From Micromonospora halotolerans (GTDB lineage Bacteria > Actinomycetota > Actinomycetes > Mycobacteriales > Micromonosporaceae), in contig NZ_CP134876.1 in NCBI RefSeq assembly GCF_032108445.1, positions 1,674,001 to 1,738,000 on the forward strand: a DNA stretch of 64,000 nucleotides, given 5' to 3'. Position 1 is the stretch's first letter, and every line of letters begins with the position of its first letter. This document shows, one piece after another, positions 35,392 to 45,550 of the stretch. The notes beneath the pieces were generated by a model. That model worked only from the letters and a program-made list of their open reading frames with translations. It did no database searches and was not told where the DNA came from. The position numbers were made by a program, and so were the translations under genes.

Positions 35392-35874
35392 TCAGGCTCC
35401 CCGGCTGGTCAGCAGCTCGGCGATCCGGGCGAGCCCGGCCCGGACCTCGTCCCGGCTGGGCGGGGCCGTCGGCTCCGGCTCCCGCTCGGCGGCCAGCTCC
35501 AGCTCCTCGTCGATCACGTCCTCGAAGTCGCCGTAGAGGTCGGCCTGGTCCACCTGGGCCGCCTCGTCCTCGGCGGCGATCTGCGCCGCGGCGATCTCGC
35601 TGCGGATCTCCTCGGGCGTGAGCGCCGGCAGCAGCGGCTCCACCACCGCCACGAGCTGCTCCTCGGCCACCACCGCCTCGGCCAGGGCGAGCGCGTGCGG
35701 CCGCTCGTACGGGCCGCAGACCACCGGCTCCCACTCGTCGTCGTCGCCGAGCGGGCCGAAGGTGATGATCCACGGCAGGCCCAGCATCGGCGAGTCGTCC
35801 GGCAGGTCCAGTGTCACGAGTGCGCCCACCGGCCCATCATGGTCGGTGGCGGCGCGGACGTGCGCCTCATTCAC
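35392..35874 (-). CDS. Acidic hypothetical protein
   Basis: About 160 residues, no family recognised. A compact N-terminal half (PMLGLPWIITFGPLGDDDEWEPVVCGPYERPHALALAEAVV) is followed by an acidic helical C-terminus rich in Glu/Ala. GTG 35874 is preferred because GGGGGGAG lies just upstream. GTG 35907 would instead overlap the GntR stop (GTGA) and suggest coupling; both are possible. No signal peptide or membrane segment. Confidence 0.6.
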   Translation of the reverse strand: MNEAHVRAATDHDGPVGALVTLDLPDDSPMLGLPWIITFGPLGDDDEWEPVVCGPYERPHALALAEAVVAEEQLVAVVEPLLPALTPEEIRSEIAAAQIAAEDEAAQVDQADLYGDFEDVIDEELELAAEREPEPTAPPSRDEVRAGLARIAELLTSRGA

Positions 35875-35903
35875 CCCAACTCCCCCCTCTCCGGCGGTCG
35901 CTC

Positions 35904-36278
35904 TCACCCGTGCGTACCGGCGTCCAGAGCCGCACGGACCAGGGCGACGGCGCGGTCCGGCGGGACGCCCAGGCGGAGCGCCTCGGCGGCGTACGCCGTG
36001 GCGGCGCGGTGCAGGCGGTCGGTGGCGTCGTCGCGGCCGGGGGCCACCACGGTGCCGTGCCGCCCGCGGGTCTGCACCAGCCCGGCCGACTCCAGCTCCC
36101 GGTACGCCCGCGCCACGGTGTTCACGGCCAGGCCCAGGTCGGCGGCGAGCTGCCGGACCGCGGGCAGGCGGGTGCCGACCGGCAGCCGGCCGTCGCCGAT
36201 CATGGCGGCGAACTGCCCGCGCACCTGCTCGTACGGGGGCACCGCCGAGTCCTGCTCGATCCGGATCCGAGTGCTCAT
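35904..36278 (-). CDS. Short GntR-family regulator (YtrA type)
   Basis: A 124-residue regulator with the GntR winged helix (PPYEQVRGQFAAMIGDGRLPVGTRLPAVRQLAADLGLAVNTVARAYRELESAGLVQTRGRHGTVV) and only a short helical tail. This is the YtrA-type architecture lacking a large ligand domain. ATG 36278 overlaps the YihY stop by 4 bases and is preceded by GGGAGGGG. YtrA-type regulators usually control adjacent transporters; here coupling to a YihY-type membrane protein is unusual. Confidence 0.88.
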   Translation of the reverse strand: MSTRIRIEQDSAVPPYEQVRGQFAAMIGDGRLPVGTRLPAVRQLAADLGLAVNTVARAYRELESAGLVQTRGRHGTVVAPGRDDATDRLHRAATAYAAEALRLGVPPDRAVALVRAALDAGTHG

Positions 36279-37210
36279 CCCGCCCCTCCCGGCGTCCCCG
36301 GGTCGGTGTCCTCGTCGACCTCCACGTCCACGTACCGCCCGCCGCCGCCCTCGGCCAGGTCGACCACTCGCCCGTAGCGGCTCGTGGCGGCCAACGCCGC
36401 GCCGAAGAGCACCATCTGGTTGAGCAGGTAGAGGTAGAGCAGCAACCCCACCGCCGTGGCCACCACGGTGTAGGCCGGGTTCCGCTCGGTGCGCACCACG
36501 TAGTAGCGCCCCACGGTGTTGAGCAGCGTGATGCCGACGGCGACCGTCAGCACGGCGGGACGCAGCCGGCGGCGGCTCATCCGCAGGCGGGGCACCGCCA
36601 CCAGCAGCGCGGTGGCCAGCACCGCGTTGATCACCACGCTGAGCACCGCGCTGACCGTGGTCAACCCGACCGAGCCGGTGCTGCGCAACAGGAAGCGCAG
36701 CAGCGACTCCAGCGCGTCCACGGCGGCCACCGAGACGCCGAGCAGCACGAAGACCGCGACCAGCACCCCCAGGTCGACCAGGCGGCGGATCACCAGGTTG
36801 CCGGGCTGCTGGTTGAAGCCGTACATGAGCCGCTGCGAGGAGCGGATCGCCTCGACCCAGCCGATCCCGGTGAACACCAGGATGACCAGGCCGATCACCC
36901 CGACGGTGTTGCTGCTCTCGGCGATCTGCTTGGCGTCGAGGAAGGGCAGGTTCTCGTCCAGGAAGTCGGCGGCCGCCCGACTCACCTCGCGGTTGTCCTG
37001 GAGGATCGTGCCGAAGATCCAGTAGCCGACCAGGGCCAGCGCGAACACGGCGAAGAAGCCGTAGTAGGCGATCGCGGCGGCCAGCCGGCCGGCGAGCAGG
37101 TTGGCGTAGAGCGTGCCGGCGCGCCACACGTGGTCGAAGGCCGACGACCGGACCCGGGCCGCGTCGACGCGGCGGCCGAGCGCCGCCTCGATCCGGCCGA
37201 TGACGTTCAC
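36275..37210 (-). CDS. YihY/BrkB-family membrane protein
   Basis: A 311-residue protein with six hydrophobic helices, starting at GTG 37210 after GAGGATG. Family features are AGRLAAAIAYYGFFAVFALALVGYWIF near the start (the A.. .Y....S..P.L block) and VLVFTGIGWVEAIRSSQRLMYG. RNPAYTVVATAVGLLLYLYLLNQMVLFGAALAA near the end is the most conserved BrkB segment. The hydrophilic tail is acidic. The family was once called ribonuclease BN by error; its transport role is unsettled. The downstream gntR is translationally coupled. Confidence 0.88.
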   Translation of the reverse strand: MNVIGRIEAALGRRVDAARVRSSAFDHVWRAGTLYANLLAGRLAAAIAYYGFFAVFALALVGYWIFGTILQDNREVSRAAADFLDENLPFLDAKQIAESSNTVGVIGLVILVFTGIGWVEAIRSSQRLMYGFNQQPGNLVIRRLVDLGVLVAVFVLLGVSVAAVDALESLLRFLLRSTGSVGLTTVSAVLSVVINAVLATALLVAVPRLRMSRRRLRPAVLTVAVGITLLNTVGRYYVVRTERNPAYTVVATAVGLLLYLYLLNQMVLFGAALAATSRYGRVVDLAEGGGGRYVDVEVDEDTDPGTPGGAG

Positions 37211-37267
37211 CCCGACATCCTCGCCGATCCGCCCGCCCGCTGGAGGCAGGCCGGCCGCGCGCTCAGC

Positions 37268-37849
37268 TCAGCCGCCGAGGCGGAAGTCGCGGCGGGGCTG
37301 CCACCGGGTGGACCCGCTGTGCGAGAACAGGGTGAACGCCTCGACCTCGAACAGGGCGGAGAAGTCGGCCAGATCCTCGTACGCCTTGTCGAGCACCTCG
37401 GGCGGCACGTCCTGGGCCACCGTGACGTGCGGGTGGTACGGGAAGCGCGCCTCGCGGTGCAGCTCGGGGGCCGCCCTGATGGCGGCGGCGAGCAGCTCGC
37501 ACTCGCTGATCCCCGCGGCCACCGCCACGAAGACCACCTGGGTGACCGGCCGGAACGTGCCGGTGCCCCGCAGGTGCAGGGTGAACGGCAGGTGGGTGGC
37601 CGCCACCCGGGCCAGGTGCTCCTCGACGGCCGGCAGCGCGCGCACCGGGATCTCGGTGGGCCCGAGCAGGGTGACGTGCGCCGGGACGGCCTGCGGGTCA
37701 CCGGCCTCGATCCGCCGGCGGGTGAGCATCCCGCCCCACGGCTCCGGGATGTCGACCGCGATCCCGATCTGGATCGTGTCACCGGCGTCCGGCGACCCGT
37801 CCCTGCCATCCACGCTGCGCGCCATCCCTCCGGCCACCGACTGCGACAC
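37268..37849 (-). CDS. 2'-5' RNA ligase / cyclic phosphodiesterase family protein
   Basis: A 193-residue member of the 2H phosphoesterase superfamily. The two catalytic HxTx motifs are HVTLLG and HVTVAQ, about 85 residues apart. The bacterial enzymes (ThpR/LigT type) join or cleave 2'-5' linked tRNA halves or open 2',3'-cyclic phosphates; the in vivo substrate is unclear. Start GTG 37849 is tentative. ATG 37825 would remove eight residues, but its only Shine-Dalgarno (GGAGGG) touches it. Confidence 0.82.
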   Translation of the reverse strand: MSQSVAGGMARSVDGRDGSPDAGDTIQIGIAVDIPEPWGGMLTRRRIEAGDPQAVPAHVTLLGPTEIPVRALPAVEEHLARVAATHLPFTLHLRGTGTFRPVTQVVFVAVAAGISECELLAAAIRAAPELHREARFPYHPHVTVAQDVPPEVLDKAYEDLADFSALFEVEAFTLFSHSGSTRWQPRRDFRLGG

Positions 37850-37866
37850 CCGTTCCCGCCGGGCCG

Positions 37867-38925
<1,059 letters not shown>

Positions 38926-39951
38926 TCATGACGGGCCGGTGGGTCGGGTGGGCACGGGCGGGTGCGGGGCCGTGACCTCGCGCCGGGGCTCGGGCAGGCG
39001 GACCGGGGAGACCGCGAGGCGGGACACCCGCCGACCGTCGACCCGGACGACCCGCAGCAGCCAGCCGCCGGGAGGGTCGTCCGGGTCGGGTCCGCCGGTG
39101 TCGTCCGGGTCGACGGCCACCGGCACCTCGTCGCCGGTGACCGGCAGCCGGCCCAGGGCGGCCATCACGAAGCCGCCGACCGTCTCGTACGGCCCGGCGG
39201 GCAGCGGCACCCCGGTGCGTTCGGCGAAGTCGGCCAGGTTGAGCCGGCCGTCGACCACGGCCGGCAGGCCGGCGTGGGCCGGCTCGGGCGGGGCGTCGTC
39301 CTCGTCGTGGATCTCCCCGACCAGCTCCTCGACCAGGTCCTCGCAGGTGACGATGCCGGCGGTGCCGCCGTACTCGTCGACCACCACGGCGAGGTGGTGG
39401 CCCTCGCGGCGCATCTCGGTCAGCGCGGCCAGCACGCGTTTGCTGCCCGGGAGCCGCTTCACCTCGCGGGTCAGCTCGGCGACCGTGGCGCGCGGGTCCC
39501 GCTCCGGGCGGAGCAGCACGTCCCGCAGGTGGACGACGCCGACCACGTCGTCGTGGGTGCCGTCGACCACCGGGTAGCGGGTGTGCGGTTCGGCGCGGAC
39601 CAGCGGCTCGGCCTCGCCCACGGTGAGCCCGGCGGCGAGGAAGACCACCTCGGTGCGCGGCACCATCACCTCGCGGATCAGCCGCGCGCCGGCGACCAGC
39701 ACCTCGTCGATGATCCGCCGCTCGTCGGGGTCGAGCACCGTGTTGGCCGCGACCAGGTCACGCAGCTCGGCCTCGCTGATCCGTTCCCGGCCGGCGGTCG
39801 GGCTGGCCCCGAGCAGGTCGGTGACCAGGCGGGTGGCGCCGTCGGCGGCGCGCACCACGAGCCGGGCCACCGTGCGGGCCACGGGTCCGGGTTCGCGTCT
39901 CGGCCGCCCCGGCGGGCGTCGCCGGGGCCCGGGACCAGCTCCCTCCCGCAT
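38926..39951 (-). CDS. CorC/HlyC-type CBS-domain protein lacking the DUF21 membrane domain
   Basis: A 341-residue protein with the order short linker helix, CBS pair (about 85-205: REVMVPRTEVVFLAAGL, TRYPVVDGTHDDVVGVVHLRDVLL, HHLAVVVDEYGGTAGIVTCEDLVEELVGEI), and a CorC_HlyC domain (LNLADFAERTGVPLPAGPYETVGGFVMAALGRLP). Full-length Mg/Co-efflux relatives begin with a DUF21 domain of four helices. Here residues 1-25 are basic/Pro-rich, and VARTVARLVVRAADGATRLVTDLLG looks like the segment that normally follows DUF21. No DUF21 is coded in any frame upstream. It may be the soluble CorC variety or a trimmed paralogue. It is divergent from galE. Confidence 0.85.
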   Translation of the reverse strand: MREGAGPGPRRRPPGRPRREPGPVARTVARLVVRAADGATRLVTDLLGASPTAGRERISEAELRDLVAANTVLDPDERRIIDEVLVAGARLIREVMVPRTEVVFLAAGLTVGEAEPLVRAEPHTRYPVVDGTHDDVVGVVHLRDVLLRPERDPRATVAELTREVKRLPGSKRVLAALTEMRREGHHLAVVVDEYGGTAGIVTCEDLVEELVGEIHDEDDAPPEPAHAGLPAVVDGRLNLADFAERTGVPLPAGPYETVGGFVMAALGRLPVTGDEVPVAVDPDDTGGPDPDDPPGGWLLRVVRVDGRRVSRLAVSPVRLPEPRREVTAPHPPVPTRPTGPS

Positions 39952-40126
39952 GACAAGGATGGTAGACAGCGGGCGCCGGACACCCGGGGCGATGTTCGGA
40001 TCTGTTCAATCATGAAGGATTGTGGTGGAATAGGGGACGCCCCCACTCACCGCCGCGGCACAGCCCGCGGCCGTAGGGTGATCACGGACGGCCGCCGCGG
40101 CGCGCGGCCCAGGCAGGAGGAGCGAC

Positions 40127-41110
40127 GTGAAACTGCTCGTCACCGGCGGCGCCGGTTACATCGGCAGCGTGGTGACCCGGATGCTGCTCGACCACGGTCA
40201 CCAGGTGACCGTCCTGGACGACCTGCGCACCGGCCACCGGGAGGCCCTCGCCCCCGAGGCGACCCACGTCGACCTGCCGATCCACGAGGCCGCCCGGGTG
40301 CTCACCCCCGACGCCGGCTTCGACGGCGTGCTGCACTTCGCCGCCCTGATCGCCGCGGGCGAGTCGATGGTCAAGCCGGAGCTCTACTGGCAGAACAATA
40401 CGGTCGGTTCGCTCGCCCTGATCGACGCGGTCCGCGCCGCCCGGGTGCCCCGGCTGGTCTTCTCCTCCACGGCCGCCGTCTACGGCAACCCCACCGAGCT
40501 GCCCATCCCGGAGACCGCCGTCAAGGCCCCCACCAACACCTACGGTGCGACCAAGCTGGCCGTCGACATGGCGCTCACCTCCGAGGCGGTCGCCCACGAC
40601 CTGGCCGCCGTCTCGCTGCGCTACTTCAACGTGGCCGGGGCCTACCGGCACGACGGGCGGACCATCGGCGAACGGCACGACCCCGAGACCCACCTCATCC
40701 CGCTCGCCCTCGAGGTGGCCGCGGGCCGGCGCGACAAGTTCCAGCTCTTCGGCGACGACTACCCGACCGTCGACGGCACCTGCGTCCGCGACTACATCCA
40801 CGTCGAGGACCTGGCCCGCGCGCACCTGCTGGCTCTCGACGCCGCCACCGGGGGCCGGCACCGGATCTACAACCTGGGCAACGGCAACGGCTTCAGCAAC
40901 CGGCAGGTGATCGAGGTGGTCCGCGAGGTCACCGGGCACCCCGTGCCGGTGGAGGTGGCCCCGCGCCGCGAGGGCGACCCCGCCGAGCTGGTCGCCTCCT
41001 CCGCGCTGGCCCGCGCCGAGCTGGGCTGGGTGCCGGAGAAGCCCACCCTCCAGGACATGGTCGGCGACGCCTGGGAGTTCTACCGCACGCACATCCTGGG
41101 ACAGCAATGA
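40127..41110 (+). CDS. galE: UDP-glucose 4-epimerase
   Basis: A 327-residue short-chain dehydrogenase-like epimerase interconverting UDP-glucose and UDP-galactose with bound NAD. Start GTG 40127 has AGGAGGAG upstream. Motifs are GGAGYIGSVV (NAD loop) at residues 7-16, SSTAAVYGNP, the catalytic YGATK (YxxxK), and LRYFNVAGA. GDDYPTVDGTCVRDYIHVEDLA is a standard GalE block. It overlaps galK by 4 bases (ATGA), so the two Leloir-pathway enzymes are co-translated. No galT is in the window. Confidence 0.95.
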   Translation: MKLLVTGGAGYIGSVVTRMLLDHGHQVTVLDDLRTGHREALAPEATHVDLPIHEAARVLTPDAGFDGVLHFAALIAAGESMVKPELYWQNNTVGSLALIDAVRAARVPRLVFSSTAAVYGNPTELPIPETAVKAPTNTYGATKLAVDMALTSEAVAHDLAAVSLRYFNVAGAYRHDGRTIGERHDPETHLIPLALEVAAGRRDKFQLFGDDYPTVDGTCVRDYIHVEDLARAHLLALDAATGGRHRIYNLGNGNGFSNRQVIEVVREVTGHPVPVEVAPRREGDPAELVASSALARAELGWVPEKPTLQDMVGDAWEFYRTHILGQQ

Positions 41111-42267
41111 GCGGCGACGTCGCGGCCCGCGCCACCGCCGGCTTCCGGCAGCGGTACGGCGCGGAGCCGGCGGGCCGCTGGGCTGCTCCCGGCCGGGTCA
41201 ACCTGATCGGCGAGCACACCGACTACAACGACGGGTTCGTGCTGCCCTTCGCGCTGCCGCTGCGTACCGTCGTGGCCGCGGCGCTCGCCGACGACGGGCG
41301 CTGGTCCGTCTGGTCGGAGCTGGACGACGAGCCCGTGGAGTTCGGGCCGGCCGAGGCCGACGAGCCCGGCCGCGTCGACGGCTGGGCCGCCTACGTGGCC
41401 GGGGTAATCTGGGCGCTGCGCGCCGCCGGCCACGACGTCCCGGGGGCCCGCCTGGCCGTCGCCTCCGACGTGCCGGTCGGTTCCGGGCTCTCCTCGTCGG
41501 CGGCCATCGAGGCGGCGGTGCTCGCCGCCCTGGTCGACCTCGGCGGGCTGGACCTCCCCGCCGACCGCTGGCCGCGGCTCGCCCAGCGGGCCGAGAACGA
41601 CTACGTCGGCGCACCCACCGGCATCATGGACCAGTCCGCGGTGATCCGCGGCCGGTCCGGGCACGCCCTCTTCCTCGACTGCCGCACCGAGGAGGTCGAG
41701 CAGATCCCGTTCGACCTGGACGCCGCCGGGCTGGCCGTGCTGGTGGTCGACAGCCGCGCCCCGCACCGGCATGCCGACGGCGAGTACGCCGCCCGCCGCA
41801 AGTCCTGCGAGCGGGCCGCCAAGGCGCTCGGGGTGGCCGCCCTGCGCGACGTCGCCACCGCCGACCTGGACGCCGCGCTGGCCCGCCTCGACGACCCCGA
41901 GACCCGCCGCCGGGTCCGGCACGTCGTCACCGAGGACCAGCGGGTGCTCGACACGGTCGAGTTGCTGCGCGCCGGGCGGATCCGCGACATCGGCCCGCTG
42001 CTGACCGCCTCGCACGCCTCGATGCGGGACGACTTCGAGATCACCGTGCCGGAGATCGACACCGCGGTCGAGGCGGCCCTGGCCGCCGGGGCGTACGGGG
42101 CGCGGATGACCGGCGGCGGCTTCGGCGGCTGCGTGCTCGCCCTGGTCGACGCGGACGCCGCCGACGCGGTGACGGCCGCCGTGGCCGCCGCGTACGCCGA
42201 CCGCGGCTTCACGGCGCCCCACACGCTCCCCGTTCTCCCCTCCCCCGGCGCCACCCGCCTTGCGTGA
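41107..42267 (+). CDS. galK: Galactokinase
   Basis: A 386-residue GHMP kinase phosphorylating galactose to galactose-1-phosphate. It has the galactokinase signature GRVNLIGEHTDYNDGFVLPFAL, the ATP loop VPVGSGLSSSAAIEAAVLAAL, and the C-terminal MTGGGFGGCVLAL. The catalytic-base region GIMDQSAVIRG is present. ATG 41107 overlaps galE. A hairpin immediately after the stop closes the unit. Confidence 0.95.
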   Translation: MSGDVAARATAGFRQRYGAEPAGRWAAPGRVNLIGEHTDYNDGFVLPFALPLRTVVAAALADDGRWSVWSELDDEPVEFGPAEADEPGRVDGWAAYVAGVIWALRAAGHDVPGARLAVASDVPVGSGLSSSAAIEAAVLAALVDLGGLDLPADRWPRLAQRAENDYVGAPTGIMDQSAVIRGRSGHALFLDCRTEEVEQIPFDLDAAGLAVLVVDSRAPHRHADGEYAARRKSCERAAKALGVAALRDVATADLDAALARLDDPETRRRVRHVVTEDQRVLDTVELLRAGRIRDIGPLLTASHASMRDDFEITVPEIDTAVEAALAAGAYGARMTGGGFGGCVLALVDADAADAVTAAVAAAYADRGFTAPHTLPVLPSPGATRLA

Positions 42268-42268
42268 A

Positions 42269-42316
42269 AGGAAGGGCCCCCTGTTAACGCCTGGCGTATA
42301 ACAGGAGGCCCTTCCT
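42269..42316. terminator. REP-like hairpin between galK and cysN
   Basis: AGGAAGGGCCCCCTGTTA (42269-42286) faces its near-exact complement (42298-42316) with one C-A mismatch and a loop of about 11 bases. It starts 2 bases after the galK stop and ends 15 bases before the cysN stop, so it serves both. The first 14 bases recur, inverted, at 26032-26045. Micromonospora genomes are known to carry many palindromes of this style (recollection). Confidence 0.8.
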
Positions 42317-42331
42317 AACACCGTGCGCCGG

Positions 42332-43633
42332 TCAGCCGGCCTCGACGATCATGCCGGCGCCGACCGTGCGGTTGGTGGCCTCGTCGATGATGACGAAACC
42401 GCCCGTGGTGCGGTTGCGCCGGTACTCGTCGGCCAGCAGCGGGACCGTCGTCCGCAGCCGCACCCGGCCGATCTCGTTGAGCTTCAGCTCACCGGCCGTC
42501 TCGTCGCGGTGCAGCGAGTTGATGTCCAGCCGGTAGTGCAGCCCGCGCACGATGGCCCGGGCCGAGCGGGTGGTGTGCTTGATGGCGTACCGGGCGCCGA
42601 CCTGGAGCGGGCGCGTCTCGTCCATCCAGCAGATCATCGCCTCGATGTCCTGCGCGACGGCCGGCGCGTTGTTCGGCCGGCAGATCATGTCGCCACGCGA
42701 GATGTCGATCTCGTCGGCCAGCCGGACGGTCACCGACATCGGCGGGAACGCCTCGTCCACCGGGCCGTCGGCGGTCTCCACGGCGGCGATCCGGCTGGTG
42801 AAGCCCGACGGCAGCACCATCACCTCGTCGCCGGCCTTGAGCACACCCGAGGCCACCTGGCCCGCGTAGCCCCGGTAGTCGGTGACCGTGGTGGACTGCG
42901 GCCGGATCACGTACTGCACCGGGAAGCGGACGTCGACCAGGTTGCGGTCGGACGCGATGTGCACCCGCTCCAGGTGGTGCAGCAGCGACGGGCCCTCGTA
43001 CCAGGGCATGTTCTCCGAGCGGGTGACGATGTTGTCGCCCTGCAGCGCGGAGATCGGCACCACGGTCAGGTCCGGCACGTCGAGCTTCGCGGCGAACGCG
43101 GTGAACTCGTCGGCGATCTGCTCGAACACCTCCTGCGACCAGTCGACCAGGTCCATCTTGTTCACGCAGAGGACCAGGTGCGGCACCCGCAGCAGCGAGC
43201 AGAGGAACGCGTGCCGGCGGGACTGCTCCACCAGCCCCTTGCGCGCGTCCACCAGGATCAGCGCCAGGTCGGCCGTGGAGGCGCCGGTGACCATGTTCCG
43301 GGTGTACTGGATGTGCCCCGGGGTGTCGGCGATGATGAACTTCCGCCGCGGCGTGGCGAAGTAGCGGTACGCCACGTCGATGGTGATGCCCTGCTCCCGC
43401 TCGGCGCGCAGGCCGTCGGTGAGCAGCGCCAGGTTGGTGTACTCGTCGCCCCGGGCCGCGCTGACCGCCTCGACCGCGGCGAGCTGGTCGGTGAAGAGCG
43501 ACTTCGTGTCGTACAGCAGCCGGCCGATCAGGGTCGACTTGCCGTCGTCGACGCTGCCCGCGGTGGCGAACCGCAGCAGGTCCATGGGGCGTGCCGAATC
43601 GCTCTCGGCCGGCGCCAGCGTCTCCACGCTCAT
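42332..43633 (-). CDS. cysN: Sulfate adenylyltransferase large (GTPase) subunit
   Basis: A 433-residue elongation-factor-like GTPase that drives ATP + sulfate to APS with CysD. GTP motifs are GSVDDGKSTLIGRLL, ADTPGHIQYTRNM and CVNKMDLVDW; translation-factor-like domains follow (ISALQGDNIV, MICRPNNAP). There is no C-terminal APS kinase (CysC) fusion. The product is therefore APS, which actinomycetes usually reduce directly with CysH. ATG 43633 overlaps the cysD stop by one base (TGATG). Confidence 0.95.
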   Translation of the reverse strand: MSVETLAPAESDSARPMDLLRFATAGSVDDGKSTLIGRLLYDTKSLFTDQLAAVEAVSAARGDEYTNLALLTDGLRAEREQGITIDVAYRYFATPRRKFIIADTPGHIQYTRNMVTGASTADLALILVDARKGLVEQSRRHAFLCSLLRVPHLVLCVNKMDLVDWSQEVFEQIADEFTAFAAKLDVPDLTVVPISALQGDNIVTRSENMPWYEGPSLLHHLERVHIASDRNLVDVRFPVQYVIRPQSTTVTDYRGYAGQVASGVLKAGDEVMVLPSGFTSRIAAVETADGPVDEAFPPMSVTVRLADEIDISRGDMICRPNNAPAVAQDIEAMICWMDETRPLQVGARYAIKHTTRSARAIVRGLHYRLDINSLHRDETAGELKLNEIGRVRLRTTVPLLADEYRRNRTTGGFVIIDEATNRTVGAGMIVEAG

Positions 43634-44544
43634 CAGAAGTAGCCCTCCCGCTTGCGGTCCTCCATGGCGGCCTCGCTGACCCGGTCGTCGCCGCGGGTCG
43701 CGCCGCGCTCGGTGATCCGGGTGGCGGCCACCTCCTCGATCACCTTCTCCACCGTGTCGGCGTCCGAGCGGACCGCCGCGGTGCAGGAGGCGTCACCCAC
43801 GGTCCGGTACCGCACCTGGGCCTTGAACGGCTGCTCGCCGGCGCGGGCGCGGAAGAACTCGTTGACCGCGTAGTACATGCCGTCGCGTTCGATCACCTCG
43901 CGCTCGTGCGCGTAGTAGATCGACGGCAGCGGGATCCGCTCCCGGGCGATGTAGTGCCAGACGTCCAGCTCGGTCCAGTTGGAGAGCGGGAACACCCGAA
44001 TCGACTCGCCCGGGTGGTGCCGGCCGTTGTAGAGCGCCCACAGCTCGGGGCGCTGGTTCTTCGGGTCCCACTGGCCGAACTCGTCGCGGAAGCTGAACAC
44101 CCGCTCCTTGGCCCGGGCCTTCTCCTCGTCCCGGCGCGCACCGCCGAACAGCGCGTCGAAGCGGTGCTTCTCCACCGCGTCGAGCAGCACCGGGGTCTGG
44201 ATCCGGTTGCGCATGCCGTCGGCCGACTCGCGCACCAGCCCCTTGGTGAGGGCCTCCGGCACGCTGGCCACGATGAGCTGGAGACCCAGCTCGGCGACGC
44301 GCTGGTCCCGGTATTCGAGAACCTCGGGGAAGTTGTGGCCGGTGTCGACGTGCATCACCGGGAAGGGAATGTTGGCCGGGGCGAAGGCCTTCTGGGCCAA
44401 CCGGAGCATCACGATCGAGTCCTTGCCGCCGGAGAAGAGCAGCACGGGGCGCTCCATCTCGGCGACGACCTCACGCATCACGAAGATGCTCTCCGCCTCG
44501 AGAGCGTCCAGGTGGGACACCTGGTACGCGGCGGTGGCCGTCAT
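43633..44544 (-). CDS. cysD: Sulfate adenylyltransferase small subunit
   Basis: A 303-residue PP-loop ATP pyrophosphatase-type subunit that adenylylates sulfate. The PP-loop is LLFSGGKDSIVMLRLAQKAF. RDEEKARAKERVFSFRDEFGQWDPKNQRPELW and FPLSNWTELDVWHYIARE are diagnostic of CysD. ATG 44544 (MTATAAYQVSHLDALEAESI) gives the usual N-terminus; an ATG 30 bases upstream adds only a basic extension. It is the first of the cysD-cysN pair, 80 bases downstream of cysQ. Confidence 0.95.
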   Translation of the reverse strand: MTATAAYQVSHLDALEAESIFVMREVVAEMERPVLLFSGGKDSIVMLRLAQKAFAPANIPFPVMHVDTGHNFPEVLEYRDQRVAELGLQLIVASVPEALTKGLVRESADGMRNRIQTPVLLDAVEKHRFDALFGGARRDEEKARAKERVFSFRDEFGQWDPKNQRPELWALYNGRHHPGESIRVFPLSNWTELDVWHYIARERIPLPSIYYAHEREVIERDGMYYAVNEFFRARAGEQPFKAQVRYRTVGDASCTAAVRSDADTVEKVIEEVAATRITERGATRGDDRVSEAAMEDRKREGYF

Positions 44545-44624
44545 GACACGAACTCGATTCGCTCGGATCCGCACATCGGGATTCCAGACCTTTCCGGTCG
44601 GACTCGTGAAGAAGAACGCTCAGG

Positions 44625-45458
44625 CTACCCGGAATGCCTCTGCAGCGCTGCAAGCAACCGGCTGGCGAGATCCTTGCGGCAGACCAGCAGGTCGGGCAGG
44701 CGTGGGTCGGCCTCGTTGTATTTCAGCGCAGATCCGTCGATCCGGGAAGCGTGCAGTCCGGTGGCCGTCGCCACAGCGACCGGAGCGGCCGAGTCCCACT
44801 CGTACTGACCGCCCGCGTGGATGTACGCGTCGACCTCGCCGGTGACCACAGCGGCGATCTTCGCGCCCGCCGAGCCCATCGGGACCAGATGCGCGCCGAT
44901 GTCCTCTGCCAGATCGGTCAGGAAAACCGGCGGACGGCTACGGCTGGCCGCCAACCGGATGGTCCTGCCGCCGCCCGCCGTGGCGGCCTCCAGGGTCATC
45001 GGCGGGTACGCCGGCGGGTAGTCCGTGCCCAGCACCCGGTGCTGCGCCGGCAACCCCACCGCGCCCGCGACCAGACCGTGCGGCGTCGGCGCGCTGCGCG
45101 CCCAGAGCGCCACGTGCACCGCCCAGTCCGAGCGGCCCTCCTCGGCGAACTCCCGGGTGCCGTCGAGCGGATCGATGATCCACACCCGGTCCGCGTTCAG
45201 CCGGGACACCGCGTCGCTGCTCACCTCGGCCGTCCAGGCCAGCCGCGAACCCTCGTCCTCCTCCGACAGCACCGAGTCCGCCGGCCGCCACTTCGCCAGC
45301 TCGGTGCGGATCAGATCGTGCGAGACCTTGTCCCCGGCCGACTTCAGCGCCCCCGCGTCGGCGAAGCCCAGCTCCGCGCGCAGGCCCATCAGCGCCTGCC
45401 CGGCCCGGGCCGCCAACCACCGGGCGAACGCGCCGTCGATCATCGGAGGACTGCCCAT
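44625..45458 (-). CDS. cysQ: 3'(2'),5'-bisphosphate nucleotidase / inositol monophosphatase family (CysQ type)
   Basis: A 277-residue Mg-dependent phosphatase. Metal-site motifs are SEEDEGS, WIIDPLDGTREF and WDSAAPVAVATATGLHASRIDG, in the order of the inositol-monophosphatase fold. In sulfate assimilation CysQ removes PAP and tunes PAPS/APS levels, and adjacency to cysDN supports this. Start ATG 45458 (MGSPPMIDGAFARW) is preferred over 45482. Confidence 0.9.
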   Translation of the reverse strand: MGSPPMIDGAFARWLAARAGQALMGLRAELGFADAGALKSAGDKVSHDLIRTELAKWRPADSVLSEEDEGSRLAWTAEVSSDAVSRLNADRVWIIDPLDGTREFAEEGRSDWAVHVALWARSAPTPHGLVAGAVGLPAQHRVLGTDYPPAYPPMTLEAATAGGGRTIRLAASRSRPPVFLTDLAEDIGAHLVPMGSAGAKIAAVVTGEVDAYIHAGGQYEWDSAAPVAVATATGLHASRIDGSALKYNEADPRLPDLLVCRKDLASRLLAALQRHSG

Positions 45459-45550
45459 GGTGTTCCCGCTCCCGTCGCCCACCGTCGCACGTCAGAAGGC
45501 GCAGACTACCGGCACCGGACCGACCCGCCCGGGACGCCCCGCCCGGCGCC

